64,000 nucleotides of DNA from Sulfuritalea sp. (lineage in GTDB: Bacteria; Pseudomonadota; Gammaproteobacteria; Burkholderiales; Rhodocyclaceae), in assembly GCA_023229545.1 (NCBI GenBank), contig JALNZB010000018.1, positions 1 to 64,000 of the forward strand. Reading direction: 5' to 3'. A model generated the notes under the pieces. The model did no database searches, was not told the DNA's origin, and worked only from the letters and a program-made list of their open reading frames with translations. A program made the position numbers and the translations under genes. Position 1 is the stretch's first letter. Every line of letters starts with the position of its first letter. Shown piece after piece: positions 42,421-51,375 of this stretch.

Positions 42421-42934
42421 ATTCCAGTTCTTCCTCGACACCGAACTCGACAATATCGACTGGCGTATAAACCGGCACCAGATCGAACAGTTCGATGATG
42501 TCCTGGTTCCTCATGCGCACGCAGCCGATCGAACCCGGCGTGCCCATGGCCACGGTGTCCGGCGAGCCATGCAGATAGATGTAGCGGCGCATGGTATCGA
42601 CTTCGCCGAGCCGGTTGCGCCCCGGCTCCTTGCCCGAGAGCCACAGGATGCGCGTCAAGATCCAGTCGCGACCGGGAAACTGTTCCGCGAGTTGCGGCGT
42701 CCACAGTTCGCCGGTCGGTCGGCGGCGCACGAACACCGTATTCGCCGTCTCGCCAGCGCCGACTTTCGCCCGAATGATGTGCCGGCCGCGCGGCGTGCAG
42801 AAGCTGCCGTTTTGCTCGCCGGCTCCGTTCCTGGCCGTGGAGACAGGGTAACGGCGCAGCAGCGCGCCGTGCGCGTCATGGAGTTCCAGAGTCTGTTGCG
42901 GCAGGCTGATGCGGATATGCATGGCTGCGTTCAT
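42401..42934 (-). CDS. L,D-transpeptidase (YkuD domain) without signal peptide
   Basis: About 177 residues from ATG 42934; ATG 42922 (MHIRISLPQQ) is also possible. The longer frame upstream lies inside tadA and is rejected. The YkuD catalytic motif is seen: YLHGSPD, then GTPGSIGCVRMRNQD with the nucleophile Cys and Arg. Such enzymes form 3-3 peptidoglycan cross-links or anchor lipoproteins. No signal peptide or membrane helix is visible in either start, which is odd for an enzyme acting in the periplasm. It is 7 nt downstream of tadA. Confidence 0.88.
   Translation of the reverse strand: MNAAMHIRISLPQQTLELHDAHGALLRRYPVSTARNGAGEQNGSFCTPRGRHIIRAKVGAGETANTVFVRRRPTGELWTPQLAEQFPGRDWILTRILWLSGKEPGRNRLGEVDTMRRYIYLHGSPDTVAMGTPGSIGCVRMRNQDIIELFDLVPVYTPVDIVEFGVEEELEFMAAGK
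42742..42770 (+). repeat. dispersed CCAGCGCCGAC motif, copy in the L,D-transpeptidase gene
   Basis: This is the consensus copy, with the core at 42753-42763 preceded by TCGCCGTCTCG and followed by TTTCGCC. On the coding (minus) strand it reads KVGAGETA. Confidence 0.6.
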
Positions 42935-42941
42935 CCGCGAA

Positions 42942-43424
42942 TCAAGCCACCAGCGTGCGCCCGCGACGCGCGGCGAAGAATTCCGACAGCAGGCTGCCGC
43001 ACTCCTCCGCCAGAACGCCACCGACGACTGCGGTGTGATGATTGAGCCGGGATTCGCCGAACAGGTCGATGACACTGCCCGCCGCGCCGGTCTTGGGATC
43101 GCGCGCGCCATACACGACGCGGTCGACGCGCGCATGCATGATCGCGCCGGCGCACATGGCGCAAGGCTCCAGCGTCACGTACAAGGTGCAGCCCGGCAGG
43201 CGGTAGTTGCCCAGGCGCGTGGCGGCGTCGCGCAGAGCCATGATTTCAGCGTGGGCCGTGGGGTCGTGGCGGCCAATCGGCTGATTGAAGCCGCGCCCCA
43301 CCACTTCCCCGTCCATCACGATCAGCGCGCCCACCGGCACTTCACCGATCGCGCCTGCCTCGCGCGCCAGATCCAGTGCCAGCCCCATGAAACCGCTCTC
43401 GTCCATGGGGCCGATTATGGTCAC
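42942..43424 (-). CDS. tadA: tRNA-specific adenosine deaminase
   Basis: A 160-residue zinc deaminase that makes inosine at position 34 of tRNA-Arg(ACG). Zinc ligands and the catalytic Glu are in TAHAEIMAL, and the two Cys ligands in LEPCAMCAGAI. The length is normal. ATG 43424 is used; ATG 43406 (MDESGFMGLAL) is also in frame and possibly the real start. Confidence 0.95.
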   Translation of the reverse strand: MTIIGPMDESGFMGLALDLAREAGAIGEVPVGALIVMDGEVVGRGFNQPIGRHDPTAHAEIMALRDAATRLGNYRLPGCTLYVTLEPCAMCAGAIMHARVDRVVYGARDPKTGAAGSVIDLFGESRLNHHTAVVGGVLAEECGSLLSEFFAARRGRTLVA

Positions 43425-43448
43425 ACCATTGCCTTGCGCTGTAGCGCC

Positions 43449-46244
43449 CTAGGCGTTCTTGGTCACCGCGCCACCGGCTTCCATCAGTTGCGCCTGTGCG
43501 GCGGCCAGTCGCGCGATGGGTACGCGAGGCCCGGAGCAGGAGACGTATGTCAGCCCGAGGCCATGACAAAAGTGGATGGACGCCGGATGCCCGCCGTGCT
43601 CACCGCAAATCCCCACCTTCAGGTCTGGTCGCGTCTTGCGTCCTTCGGTCACGGCCATTCGCATCAATTGACCGACACCCTTCTGGTCCAGCACCTCGAA
43701 TGGGTTGTCCTGAAGAATTTCGCTTTCAATGTAGGCGGGGAGGAACTTGTTCTCGGCATCTTCACGGCTGAAGGAGAACGTGGCTTGCGTCAGATCGTTG
43801 GTGCCGAAGGAGAAGAACTCGGCATCCTGAGCCATGCGTCCGGCGCGCAGACAGGCGCGCACCACTTCCAGCATGCTGCCGAATTTGATATCCACCTTGA
43901 TGCCATGGGTCAATTCCACGAGCTTGTGCAGATCTTTCACGTAGCTATGCACACGGCACAACTCCTCGACCGTCGCCACTTGCGGCACCATGATTTCAGG
44001 ATGGACCTCGATTCCTTCCTTGGCGCACAGGGCGGCGGCTTCGAGAATCGCCTGGATCTGCATCTTGTAGATCTCGGGATAGGTGATGCCGAGGCGCACG
44101 CCACGATGACCGAGCATGGGATTGACTTCGGATAGCGCACGGACCTTCTTGAGGATTTTTTCCTTCTTGTGGATCGCGTCCTCTTCCAGATGACCGTCCT
44201 TGAAGTCTTTCATGCTCTGCGACAAGTTGGAGAGACCATCCGAGTATTGCTGATACAGGCGCGGACTGAGGAGTTTCAGGGTTTCCGGCAGTTCTTCCAT
44301 GGCATTGATCGAATCGCGCATATGGTGCAAATGGGCGATTTCCAGTTCCAGCTGCGCCGTCGTCGGCAGGAATTCGTGCATCGGCGGGTCAAGCAGGCGC
44401 ACCGTCACCGGCAACCCCTTCATGGCCTTGAAGATGCCCTTGAAGTCGGCACGCTGAATTGGCAAGAGGCGATCCAGGGCCGCCTGGCGCTCTTCGACTG
44501 ATTCGGCGAGGATCATCTCCTGCACGATGGGCAGGCGATCGGAACTGTTGAACATGCGCTCGGTGCGGCACAGGCCGATGCCCATGGCACCAAAAACCCG
44601 CGCCTTCCCGGCGTCCTCCGGCGTATCGGCATTGGCCATCACCTTGAGCCGTGCCACTTCGTCTGCCCAGCCCAGCAGGGTTGCCATCTCCTCCGAAAAC
44701 TCCGCTTCGACCGTCGGGACTTCACCGGCGTAGACGTTGCCGGTGCTGCCGTCGATGGTGATCACGTCACCTTCATGCAAGGTGGTCTCGCCGATCACGG
44801 CGCGGCGCGCCGTATCTGAGATGACTATGGCATCACAGCCGGAGACGCAGGGTTTGCCCATGCCGCGGGCGACCACGGCCGCATGCGAGGTCTTGCCACC
44901 ACGGCTGGTGAGAATGCCTTGCGCCTGGAAAAAACCGTGAATGTCTTCCGGTTTGGTTTCCTCGCGCACCAGAATGATTCGTTCACCAGCCCGCCCCTTC
45001 TCTTCCGCAGTATCGGCATCGAACACGATCTTGCCCGAAGCGGCTCCGGGAGAAGCCGGCAGGCCGGTAGCCAGCGGCTTGCCCTTGAAATCGGCGGCGA
45101 GTTGAGGTGCCAGCATTTGTTCCAGCAGCATCGGATCAATCCGCATCAAGGCTTTCTCGCGAGTGATCAAGCCCTCCCTGTGCATTTCCACCGAGGTGCG
45201 CAACATCGCGCGCGCATTCATCTTGCCGTTGCGTGTTTGCAGGCAATAGAGCTTGCCCTTCTCGATGGTGAATTCGAAGTCCTGCACTTCCGCATAGTGC
45301 GACTCGAGACGTGCGTGCAGTTCCTGCAACTGCCGGTAGATTTCCGGCATTTCCTGTTCCATCTCGGCAATGGCCTTCGGCGTGCGAATGCCCGCCACCA
45401 CGTCCTCGCCCTGGGCATTGACGAGGTATTCACCGTAGATGATGTTTTCGCCGGTTCCAGGATTGCGCGTGAAGCCGACGCCGGTGCCGGAATCGGTACC
45501 CATGTTGCCAAACACCATGATGACTACATTCACGGCGGTACCGCTGGCCATGTCCTTGGTGATCTTGAACTGCTTGCGATAATCGATGGCGCGTTTGCCG
45601 TTCCACGAACGGAATACCGCACCGATGGCGATCTCCAGTTGCTGGTAGGGATCTTCCGGGAAAGGCTTGCCGGTATGCCGGCTGACGATGGCGAGAAACT
45701 CGTTGGCCAATTCGGCCAGATGCTCGGCCTTGAGGTCGAGGTCCGTGCTGGCGTTATAGCGAACCTTGACGACGTTCATCGCCGCATCGAAATGCTCGTC
45801 GCCAATGCCCAGCGCGATCTTGCCGAACAACTGGATGAAGCGACGCCAAGCGTCGTAACCGAAACGCGGGTTACCGGTCAGGGCGATCAGGCCCTTGAGC
45901 GTGGTCGAATTGAGGCCCAGGTTAAGGATGGTGTCCATCATCCCCGGCATCGACATCGCGGAACCGGAACGCACCGAAACCAGCAGCGGATTTTCTGCGC
46001 CACCAAAGGTTTTGCCTGTCTTCTTCTCCAGCGCCTTCATGTGCGCCAGCGTCTGATCCATGGCACCGTCGGGTAGGCAGTCCTTTTCAAGGAAAGCGAG
46101 GCAGGCATCCGTGCTTATCACAAAGCCGGGCGGCACGTTGAGGCCGATCTGCGTCATCTCGCACAAATTGGCGCCCTTACCGCCGAGGAGCATCTTGTTC
46201 TTGCCGTCGCCTTCCTCGAAGGCAAATACCCATTGTCGCTTCAT
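43449..46244 (-). CDS. ppdK: pyruvate, phosphate dikinase
   Basis: A 931-residue enzyme interconverting pyruvate and phosphoenolpyruvate with ATP and phosphate. The N-terminal ATP-grasp domain begins VFAFEEGDGKNKMLLGGKGANL; the central swivelling domain carries the phospho-His in GGKTSHAAVVARGMG; the C-terminal barrel has FSFGTNDLTQATF and the catalytic Cys in GICGEHGG. ATG 46244 is chosen because AAGGAG lies 9 nt upstream; a frame to 46289 exists. It stands alone, divergent from the membrane ankyrin gene. It lacks an evident RP (DUF299) regulator nearby. Confidence 0.97.
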   Translation of the reverse strand: MKRQWVFAFEEGDGKNKMLLGGKGANLCEMTQIGLNVPPGFVISTDACLAFLEKDCLPDGAMDQTLAHMKALEKKTGKTFGGAENPLLVSVRSGSAMSMPGMMDTILNLGLNSTTLKGLIALTGNPRFGYDAWRRFIQLFGKIALGIGDEHFDAAMNVVKVRYNASTDLDLKAEHLAELANEFLAIVSRHTGKPFPEDPYQQLEIAIGAVFRSWNGKRAIDYRKQFKITKDMASGTAVNVVIMVFGNMGTDSGTGVGFTRNPGTGENIIYGEYLVNAQGEDVVAGIRTPKAIAEMEQEMPEIYRQLQELHARLESHYAEVQDFEFTIEKGKLYCLQTRNGKMNARAMLRTSVEMHREGLITREKALMRIDPMLLEQMLAPQLAADFKGKPLATGLPASPGAASGKIVFDADTAEEKGRAGERIILVREETKPEDIHGFFQAQGILTSRGGKTSHAAVVARGMGKPCVSGCDAIVISDTARRAVIGETTLHEGDVITIDGSTGNVYAGEVPTVEAEFSEEMATLLGWADEVARLKVMANADTPEDAGKARVFGAMGIGLCRTERMFNSSDRLPIVQEMILAESVEERQAALDRLLPIQRADFKGIFKAMKGLPVTVRLLDPPMHEFLPTTAQLELEIAHLHHMRDSINAMEELPETLKLLSPRLYQQYSDGLSNLSQSMKDFKDGHLEEDAIHKKEKILKKVRALSEVNPMLGHRGVRLGITYPEIYKMQIQAILEAAALCAKEGIEVHPEIMVPQVATVEELCRVHSYVKDLHKLVELTHGIKVDIKFGSMLEVVRACLRAGRMAQDAEFFSFGTNDLTQATFSFSREDAENKFLPAYIESEILQDNPFEVLDQKGVGQLMRMAVTEGRKTRPDLKVGICGEHGGHPASIHFCHGLGLTYVSCSGPRVPIARLAAAQAQLMEAGGAVTKNA

Positions 46245-46425
46245 CGCCACTTCTCCTTGTTGTCGTACCATTGGATTGCCGCCGTGCACAAAGACTAATA
46301 GTTTATCGTCTCTGGAACGGAAATTTCACAACAAATATTACTTTTCCTTCGAATAAGAACATTCCAACAAGACTCGGGATGCGTTAAATTGCTCGGCACT
46401 CGCTGAATACGTACGACTCGGCATA

Positions 46426-47199
46426 ATGCCGTCGATTCATGACATACGCTCCACTCTCGTGCAACAGGTTTTGGGACTCCAGATCGATATGGATATCGTC
46501 AAACAAAAGCAAATAAGGGAATGGACCTTGTTGGGACTGGTCGGGGTGATGGCGCTGGTTGGCAATCTGCCCCGCAATCTGCTGGACAGTGTCGGAGTGA
46601 AAGCTGAACTCTTGATGGGCGTGTTGGGCCTGATGGTGGTGCTCGCCTTGTTTCTCTATGTGCGGTTTTTCTTCTTTCTGCTCTATGCGCTATTGGCCAT
46701 CGGTGCCAATCTGCCGGAAAAATGGGCTGATGGCTTGGGCATCAGTCAGACGCCGTTGCTGGTAACGCTGATCACCATGGTCGCGCTGTCGCTGCTCAAC
46801 TATGGCGCCAAGATGCTGCCATCGGGGCTGGAACCGAAAATACGCAAGCAAAATCCCGAAGCAACCCGTGTGCTGCTCAACGCCATCGAGCGCGGCAATA
46901 TTGCCTACGTCAAGACGGTGCTTGGCATGGATTTTGATCTTGACACCATTGATGATGAAGGCATGAGTCCATTGATGCGCGCCGCTCAACGGGGCAATCT
47001 CAAGATAGTCCAGATGATACTCAAACGGGGTGCGTCACCGTCACTTGGCGGGCCATACGGAAGGGCTTCCGATGTCGCCTTGCGGAACAACTTTTCGACC
47101 GTTATTGAATGCCTGAGGAGGGCGGAAGAAGCAGAGGCAAACGAAGCCGCTGGACGGGTTGCGGCAGAACCCCAGGTTGATTCCGCCATCGTTGCTTAG
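46426..47199 (+). CDS. membrane-anchored ankyrin-repeat protein
   Basis: About 257 residues. The N-terminal half has two to three hydrophobic helices (a stretch VMALVGNLPRNLLD, ELLMGVLGLMVVLALFLYV, then RFFFFLLYALLAIGANL and LLVTLITMVALSLLNYG). The C-terminal half has about two ankyrin repeats (TRVLLNAIERGNIAYVKTVL, MSPLMRAAQRGNLKIVQMIL) and an Ala/Glu-rich tail. ATG 46426 has no clear ribosome-binding site, so the start may lie further in. The family is not recognised beyond these parts. It is divergent from ppdK with a 181-nt gap. Confidence 0.8.
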   Translation: MPSIHDIRSTLVQQVLGLQIDMDIVKQKQIREWTLLGLVGVMALVGNLPRNLLDSVGVKAELLMGVLGLMVVLALFLYVRFFFFLLYALLAIGANLPEKWADGLGISQTPLLVTLITMVALSLLNYGAKMLPSGLEPKIRKQNPEATRVLLNAIERGNIAYVKTVLGMDFDLDTIDDEGMSPLMRAAQRGNLKIVQMILKRGASPSLGGPYGRASDVALRNNFSTVIECLRRAEEAEANEAAGRVAAEPQVDSAIVA

Positions 47200-47222
47200 C
47201 TTCTCTCACCGCACCGCCTACC

Positions 47223-48851
47223 CTACATCTGCTGGTAGATTGGTCCCTCGCCGCCTTGCGGCACCACCCAGTTGATATTCTGCGTGGGATCCTTGATGTC
47301 GCAGGTCTTGCAGTGCACGCAGTTCTGCGCGTTGATCTGCAAGCGCGGGGTCCCGTTCTCGTCGTACACGATTTCATACACGCCGGCAGGGCAGTAACGC
47401 TGTTCGGGGGCGTCGTAAATAGTCAGATTGGTGCTGATCGGCACATCCGCGTTTTTTAGTTGCAGGTGGCAGGGCTGGTCTTCCTCGTGATGGGTATTGG
47501 AGAGAAACACGGAAGAGAGCCGGTCAAAAGTCAGCACGCCATCGGGTTTCGGGTAGTCGATCGGCTTGCATTCGGCCGCAGGTTTGAGCTTGAGGTGATC
47601 CGCTGAATTGTGCAGGGTCCACGGCGCCTTGCCGCGCAGCAAAACCTGGTCGATACCGAACATCAGCGAACCGGTCCATAGACCCTTTGCCATCCACGGC
47701 TTGAAGTTGCGTGCGGTGTGAAGTTCACCGTACAGCCACGAGTCGCGGAAGGCTTCCGGGTATTCAGCCAATGCGTCATTGGCGCGACCGGCGGCCAGCG
47801 CGGCAGCGGCGGCTTCGGCCGCCAGCATGCCGCTCTTGATGGCGGCGTGGCTGCCCTTGATGCGCGAGGCGACCAGCAGGCCGGCATCGTCGCCGAGGAG
47901 CGCACCGCCGGGGAAGTCGAGCTTGGGCAATGACTGCAAGCCACCGGCCACCAGCGCCCGTGCGCCATAAGCCAGGCGCTTGCCGCTTTGGAATATCGGT
48001 GCAATCTGCGGATGGGTTTTCATGCGCTGCATTTCCTCGAAGGGCGAGAGAAATGGATTACTGTAGCCCAGACCCACCACCAGGCCGACCGACACCAGAT
48101 TCTCGCCAAAGTGGTAAATGAAGCCGCCGCCGTAGGTGTCCGATTTCATCGGCCAGCCGAAGGTGTGCATCACGAGACCTTTCTCGTGCCGCTCCGGATC
48201 GACTTCCCATAATTCCTTGATGCCGATGGCGTAGGTTTGCGGATCGGAGGCGGCGCGCAGGCAGAACTTCTCCTCGATCTGCTTGCCCAAGTGCCCCCGA
48301 CAGCCTTCGGCAAGCAGCGTGTATTTGGCCAGCAGTTCCATGCCCGGTTGATAACCGGTCGTGGGCTGGCCATCGCGCCCCACGCCCATATCACCTGTGG
48401 CGACGCCGCGCACGGCGCCCTGCTCATCGTAGAGCAGCTCGGCGCCGGCGAAGCCAGGGTAGATTTCGACGCCCAGAGCTTCCGCTTGCGTGCTCAGCCA
48501 GCGGCATAACTGGCCGAGGCTGATGATGTAGTTGCCGTGGTTCCGCAAGCAATTCGGCAGCAGGGGCGTGGGCAGGTCGACAAAGCCGTACTGCGTCAGA
48601 AAGCTGAAACGGTCGCGCGTGACTTCCGTTTCTACTGGCGCGCCCAGCGCCTGCCAGTCGGGCAGCAGTTCGGTCAGCGCACGCGGATCCATGACGGCGC
48701 CGGACAGAATGTGGGCACCGATTTCGGAGCCCTTCTCGATCAAGCAGACGTTGATTCCGGCATTGATCTGCTTGAGGCGGATCGCTGCGGATAGCCCGGC
48801 CGGCCCACCGCCCACGATCACGACATCGAATTCCATGGCTTCGCGCTGCAT
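47223..48851 (-). CDS. electron transfer flavoprotein-ubiquinone oxidoreductase
   Basis: A 542-residue inner-membrane-associated flavoprotein passing electrons from ETF (fatty acid or amino acid oxidation) to ubiquinone. The FAD site is VVIVGGGPAGLSAAIRLKQ. The C-terminal 4Fe-4S site is formed by CPAGVYEI and NCVHCKTCDIKDPTQNI, ending GEGPIYQQM as in the family. GTG/ATG 48851 has GAGGT upstream; ATG 48836 is an alternative. No etfAB genes are in the window. Confidence 0.96.
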   Translation of the reverse strand: MQREAMEFDVVIVGGGPAGLSAAIRLKQINAGINVCLIEKGSEIGAHILSGAVMDPRALTELLPDWQALGAPVETEVTRDRFSFLTQYGFVDLPTPLLPNCLRNHGNYIISLGQLCRWLSTQAEALGVEIYPGFAGAELLYDEQGAVRGVATGDMGVGRDGQPTTGYQPGMELLAKYTLLAEGCRGHLGKQIEEKFCLRAASDPQTYAIGIKELWEVDPERHEKGLVMHTFGWPMKSDTYGGGFIYHFGENLVSVGLVVGLGYSNPFLSPFEEMQRMKTHPQIAPIFQSGKRLAYGARALVAGGLQSLPKLDFPGGALLGDDAGLLVASRIKGSHAAIKSGMLAAEAAAAALAAGRANDALAEYPEAFRDSWLYGELHTARNFKPWMAKGLWTGSLMFGIDQVLLRGKAPWTLHNSADHLKLKPAAECKPIDYPKPDGVLTFDRLSSVFLSNTHHEEDQPCHLQLKNADVPISTNLTIYDAPEQRYCPAGVYEIVYDENGTPRLQINAQNCVHCKTCDIKDPTQNINWVVPQGGEGPIYQQM

Positions 48852-48908
48852 GCAGACCTCAATCGATTCGGATGACCGGCGGATTATAAGGACCGAGACT
48901 CAGACGCT

Positions 48909-49781
48909 TCAGTCCTTCTTCGCGCCCTGCTCGAATTGATCGATGCTCCACCTTGCACCTTCGTCCAAGCTCAGCGTGGTAGCAAGAAAGGGCAAACAGC
49001 CTTCCAGCGTGGCAGCCAGCATCCATGGAGGGTTGATGACAAACATGCCGCTGCCGTGCATGCCGTGGCCTTTGGTGGCCGGCGCGCGCACGCTCAGCGT
49101 GGCGTGCAGCCAATGGCTGGCGCCGGCTTTTTTCAGCTTGTCGGGCAGATGATTGGCTTCGAGGGTGGGCAGCATTGGATGCCAGACCAGATAGGTGCCG
49201 GTGGCGAAGCGTTTCAGCGCGTCCTTGATCGCGGCGGCGACTTTCATGTAGTCGCTCTTGATTTCGTAGGATGGGTCGATCAGCACCAGGCCGCGTCGTG
49301 AAGGCGGTGGCAGCGCGGCTTTCAGTACCTCAAAGCCGTCGGCCTGTTCCACCGTGACGCGACGGCCGGCATCCTTGAACTGGCGACGCAGCAAGGCGAA
49401 GTCCGTCGAGTGCAGTTCGCAAAGGCGCAGGGTATCGCGCACCTGGGCATTGTCCCGCAGCAGGCTTGCAGCAATGCGCGGCGATCCGGGGTAGCGACGC
49501 AGCGTGGCGCTGCCGTTGAGCGCGCGCACCAGCGCCACGTACTCGGCCAGCGGCGGCGGCAGGTCCTTGCGCTCCCATAGGCGACCGATGCCGTGGATAT
49601 ACTCGCCGGTGCGCTTGGCATGTTCGGCGTCGAGGGCGTAGAAGCCCGCCCCGGCATGGCTGTCGACCAAGGTGTAGGGCTTGTCCTTGCTGTTCATGTG
49701 CTCGATGCAAAGCATCAGCACGAGGTGCTTGAGGACATCGGCGTGGTTACCGGCGTGGAAGGCGTGGCGATAGCTGAGCAT
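48909..49781 (-). CDS. rlmJ: 23S rRNA (adenine2030-N6)-methyltransferase
   Basis: A 290-residue methyltransferase. The family head MLSYRHAFHAGNHADVLKHLVL, DSHAGAGFYAL and the catalytic GLVLIDPSYEIKSDY (N6-adenine type DPPY-like DPSYE) are clear. It modifies A2030 of 23S rRNA. It is divergent from the pseudouridine synthase gene (24-nt gap), another rRNA modification gene. Confidence 0.94.
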   Translation of the reverse strand: MLSYRHAFHAGNHADVLKHLVLMLCIEHMNSKDKPYTLVDSHAGAGFYALDAEHAKRTGEYIHGIGRLWERKDLPPPLAEYVALVRALNGSATLRRYPGSPRIAASLLRDNAQVRDTLRLCELHSTDFALLRRQFKDAGRRVTVEQADGFEVLKAALPPPSRRGLVLIDPSYEIKSDYMKVAAAIKDALKRFATGTYLVWHPMLPTLEANHLPDKLKKAGASHWLHATLSVRAPATKGHGMHGSGMFVINPPWMLAATLEGCLPFLATTLSLDEGARWSIDQFEQGAKKD

Positions 49782-49805
49782 GGGGGCAGGATAGAATGCG
49801 CGACC

Positions 49806-50540
49806 ATGAATGATACGCAGGGTATTCGGGTTTCCAAACTATTGGCCGAGCGCGGCCTGTGCTCGCGGCGCGAGGCCGATGCCTATATCGAGCGCGGACT
49901 GGTGTTCGTCGACGGCCAGCGCGTCACGCAATTGGGCACGCGGGCAGCTGCCGATGCGGTGGTTACCCTGGCGCCGGAGGCGCGTGCGACGCAGGCGCGG
50001 CAGGCGACCATCCTGCTGCACAAACCGATGGGCTACGTTTCCGCCCAGGCCGAAGACGGCCACCAACCGGCGGTCAGCCTGATTTCACCGAAGACCCAGA
50101 TGGCCGGGGATCATCAGCGCTTCCAGCTTTCGCATCTGAAAGGCCTGGCGCCGGCTGGCCGGCTCGACATTGATTCCACCGGGCTGCTGGTGCTGACCCA
50201 GGACGGTCGCGTTGCGCGCCAGTTGATTGGCGACGATTCCAAGGTGGAGAAGGAATATCTGGTGCGCGTCGAGGGAATGCTCGACGAACGCGGCCTGGCG
50301 CTGCTCAATCACGGTCTTGAACTGGATGGCAAGCAGTTGCGTCCGGCCAAGGTGGCCTGGGCCAATCCCGAACAGTTGCGCTTTGTTCTGAAGGAAGGCC
50401 GCAAGCGGCAGATTCGCCGCATGTGCGAACTGGTGGGCCTGCGGGTTACGGGATTGAAGCGGGTGCGCATCGGTCGCGTCCGCCTGGGTGAATTGCCCTT
50501 GGGGCAGTGGCGCTTCCTGCGCGAAAACGAAGGCTTCTAG
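49806..50540 (+). CDS. RsuA/RluF-type pseudouridine synthase
   Basis: A 244-residue enzyme with an N-terminal S4 RNA-binding domain (VSKLLAERGLCSRREADAYIERGLVFVDG) and a synthase domain with the catalytic Asp in AGRLDIDSTGLLVLT and EGRKRQIRRMCELVG. The ending LPLGQWRFL resembles RluF/RluB, which modify 23S rRNA; which site cannot be told. The start ATG 49806 avoids overlap with rlmJ. Confidence 0.9.
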   Translation: MNDTQGIRVSKLLAERGLCSRREADAYIERGLVFVDGQRVTQLGTRAAADAVVTLAPEARATQARQATILLHKPMGYVSAQAEDGHQPAVSLISPKTQMAGDHQRFQLSHLKGLAPAGRLDIDSTGLLVLTQDGRVARQLIGDDSKVEKEYLVRVEGMLDERGLALLNHGLELDGKQLRPAKVAWANPEQLRFVLKEGRKRQIRRMCELVGLRVTGLKRVRIGRVRLGELPLGQWRFLRENEGF

Positions 50541-51289
50541 ATCGAGAATATCCGCTCGTAGGCGGCGGCGCCGGTATTCAGGCTATTGTTGAGCCTGGTC
50601 GTCTGCGCGCTGACCAACTGCTGGACCGCAGCAGCCTGAGCCTGCTGATCAACCTGCCGGCTTTCAAGGCTCCTGGCGCGGTTGTCGAGCGAGTTCACCG
50701 AATTGCCAATATTACCGTTCTTGGCCAGCTCGCGCGTGGCGGTTTGATCCACCTTCTGCCCGATTGAGGAAAGGGTACTGCGCAGTGCATCGGGACTGGC
50801 CTTGAGCGCGGCGTCGAACTTCTTCGTATCAATGGCAAGCGTGCCATCCTTTTGCTGTGTGATGCCGATCTTCTTCAGGTCGGATGTTGCCGTGGCATCG
50901 GCGCTGACGGTGCGGCGCAGATCGTTTCCCGCCAAACGGGCACGCCCGTTATCGGCCAGCGCGCCTTGCGCCGCAGTAGCCGATTTGGCCGTTTGTGCCG
51001 CAGTGTTGAAAGCCTTGACGAAATTGGTTGCCGCCTTCTTGATATCGGCATCGGTGGCAGTCTGCTTGGTATCGCCGAGCGCGCGCGCGGCCACCTGCGC
51101 GTCCGAGAATGACGACTTGATCTGGCCGAATGCCGATAACTGTACGGAAACAGCGTCACGCTGCTGCTGGACGCGTTGGCCGGCTTTCTGAAACGCCAGC
51201 GACACAGAATCCGCACCGTTCTGCGTACTCGTACGGGAATTTATCAGCTTGGCTGCTGCTGCCGCAGCGCTGAGACTTGCAATATCCAT
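50537..51289 (-). CDS. orphan FliD-like (flagellar cap-related) protein
   Basis: 250 residues, rich in Ala, Gln, Ser and Thr, low in aromatics and without Cys, like flagellar axial proteins. The segment SDLKKIGITQQKDGTLAIDTKKFDAALK (given in two pieces: LKKIGITQQKDGTLAID and TKKFDAALKASPDAL) closely matches the FliD C-terminal domain, as does the ALADNGRAR...LRRTVSADA stretch before it. It is about half the length of FliD and lacks the N-terminal SSG(L/I) start. No flagellar gene is nearby. AGGT lies about 5 nt before the ATG. It overlaps the end of the convergent pseudouridine synthase gene by 4 nt. Confidence 0.75.
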   Translation of the reverse strand: MDIASLSAAAAAAKLINSRTSTQNGADSVSLAFQKAGQRVQQQRDAVSVQLSAFGQIKSSFSDAQVAARALGDTKQTATDADIKKAATNFVKAFNTAAQTAKSATAAQGALADNGRARLAGNDLRRTVSADATATSDLKKIGITQQKDGTLAIDTKKFDAALKASPDALRSTLSSIGQKVDQTATRELAKNGNIGNSVNSLDNRARSLESRQVDQQAQAAAVQQLVSAQTTRLNNSLNTGAAAYERIFSI

Positions 51290-51375
51290 GAGATACCTCG
51301 TAAGTCGACCCTTGCCCTCAGGCTACTATAGCACCCGGCGGGCTTCGCGCAATCCGGCGACCGTGCTGCCGAATC

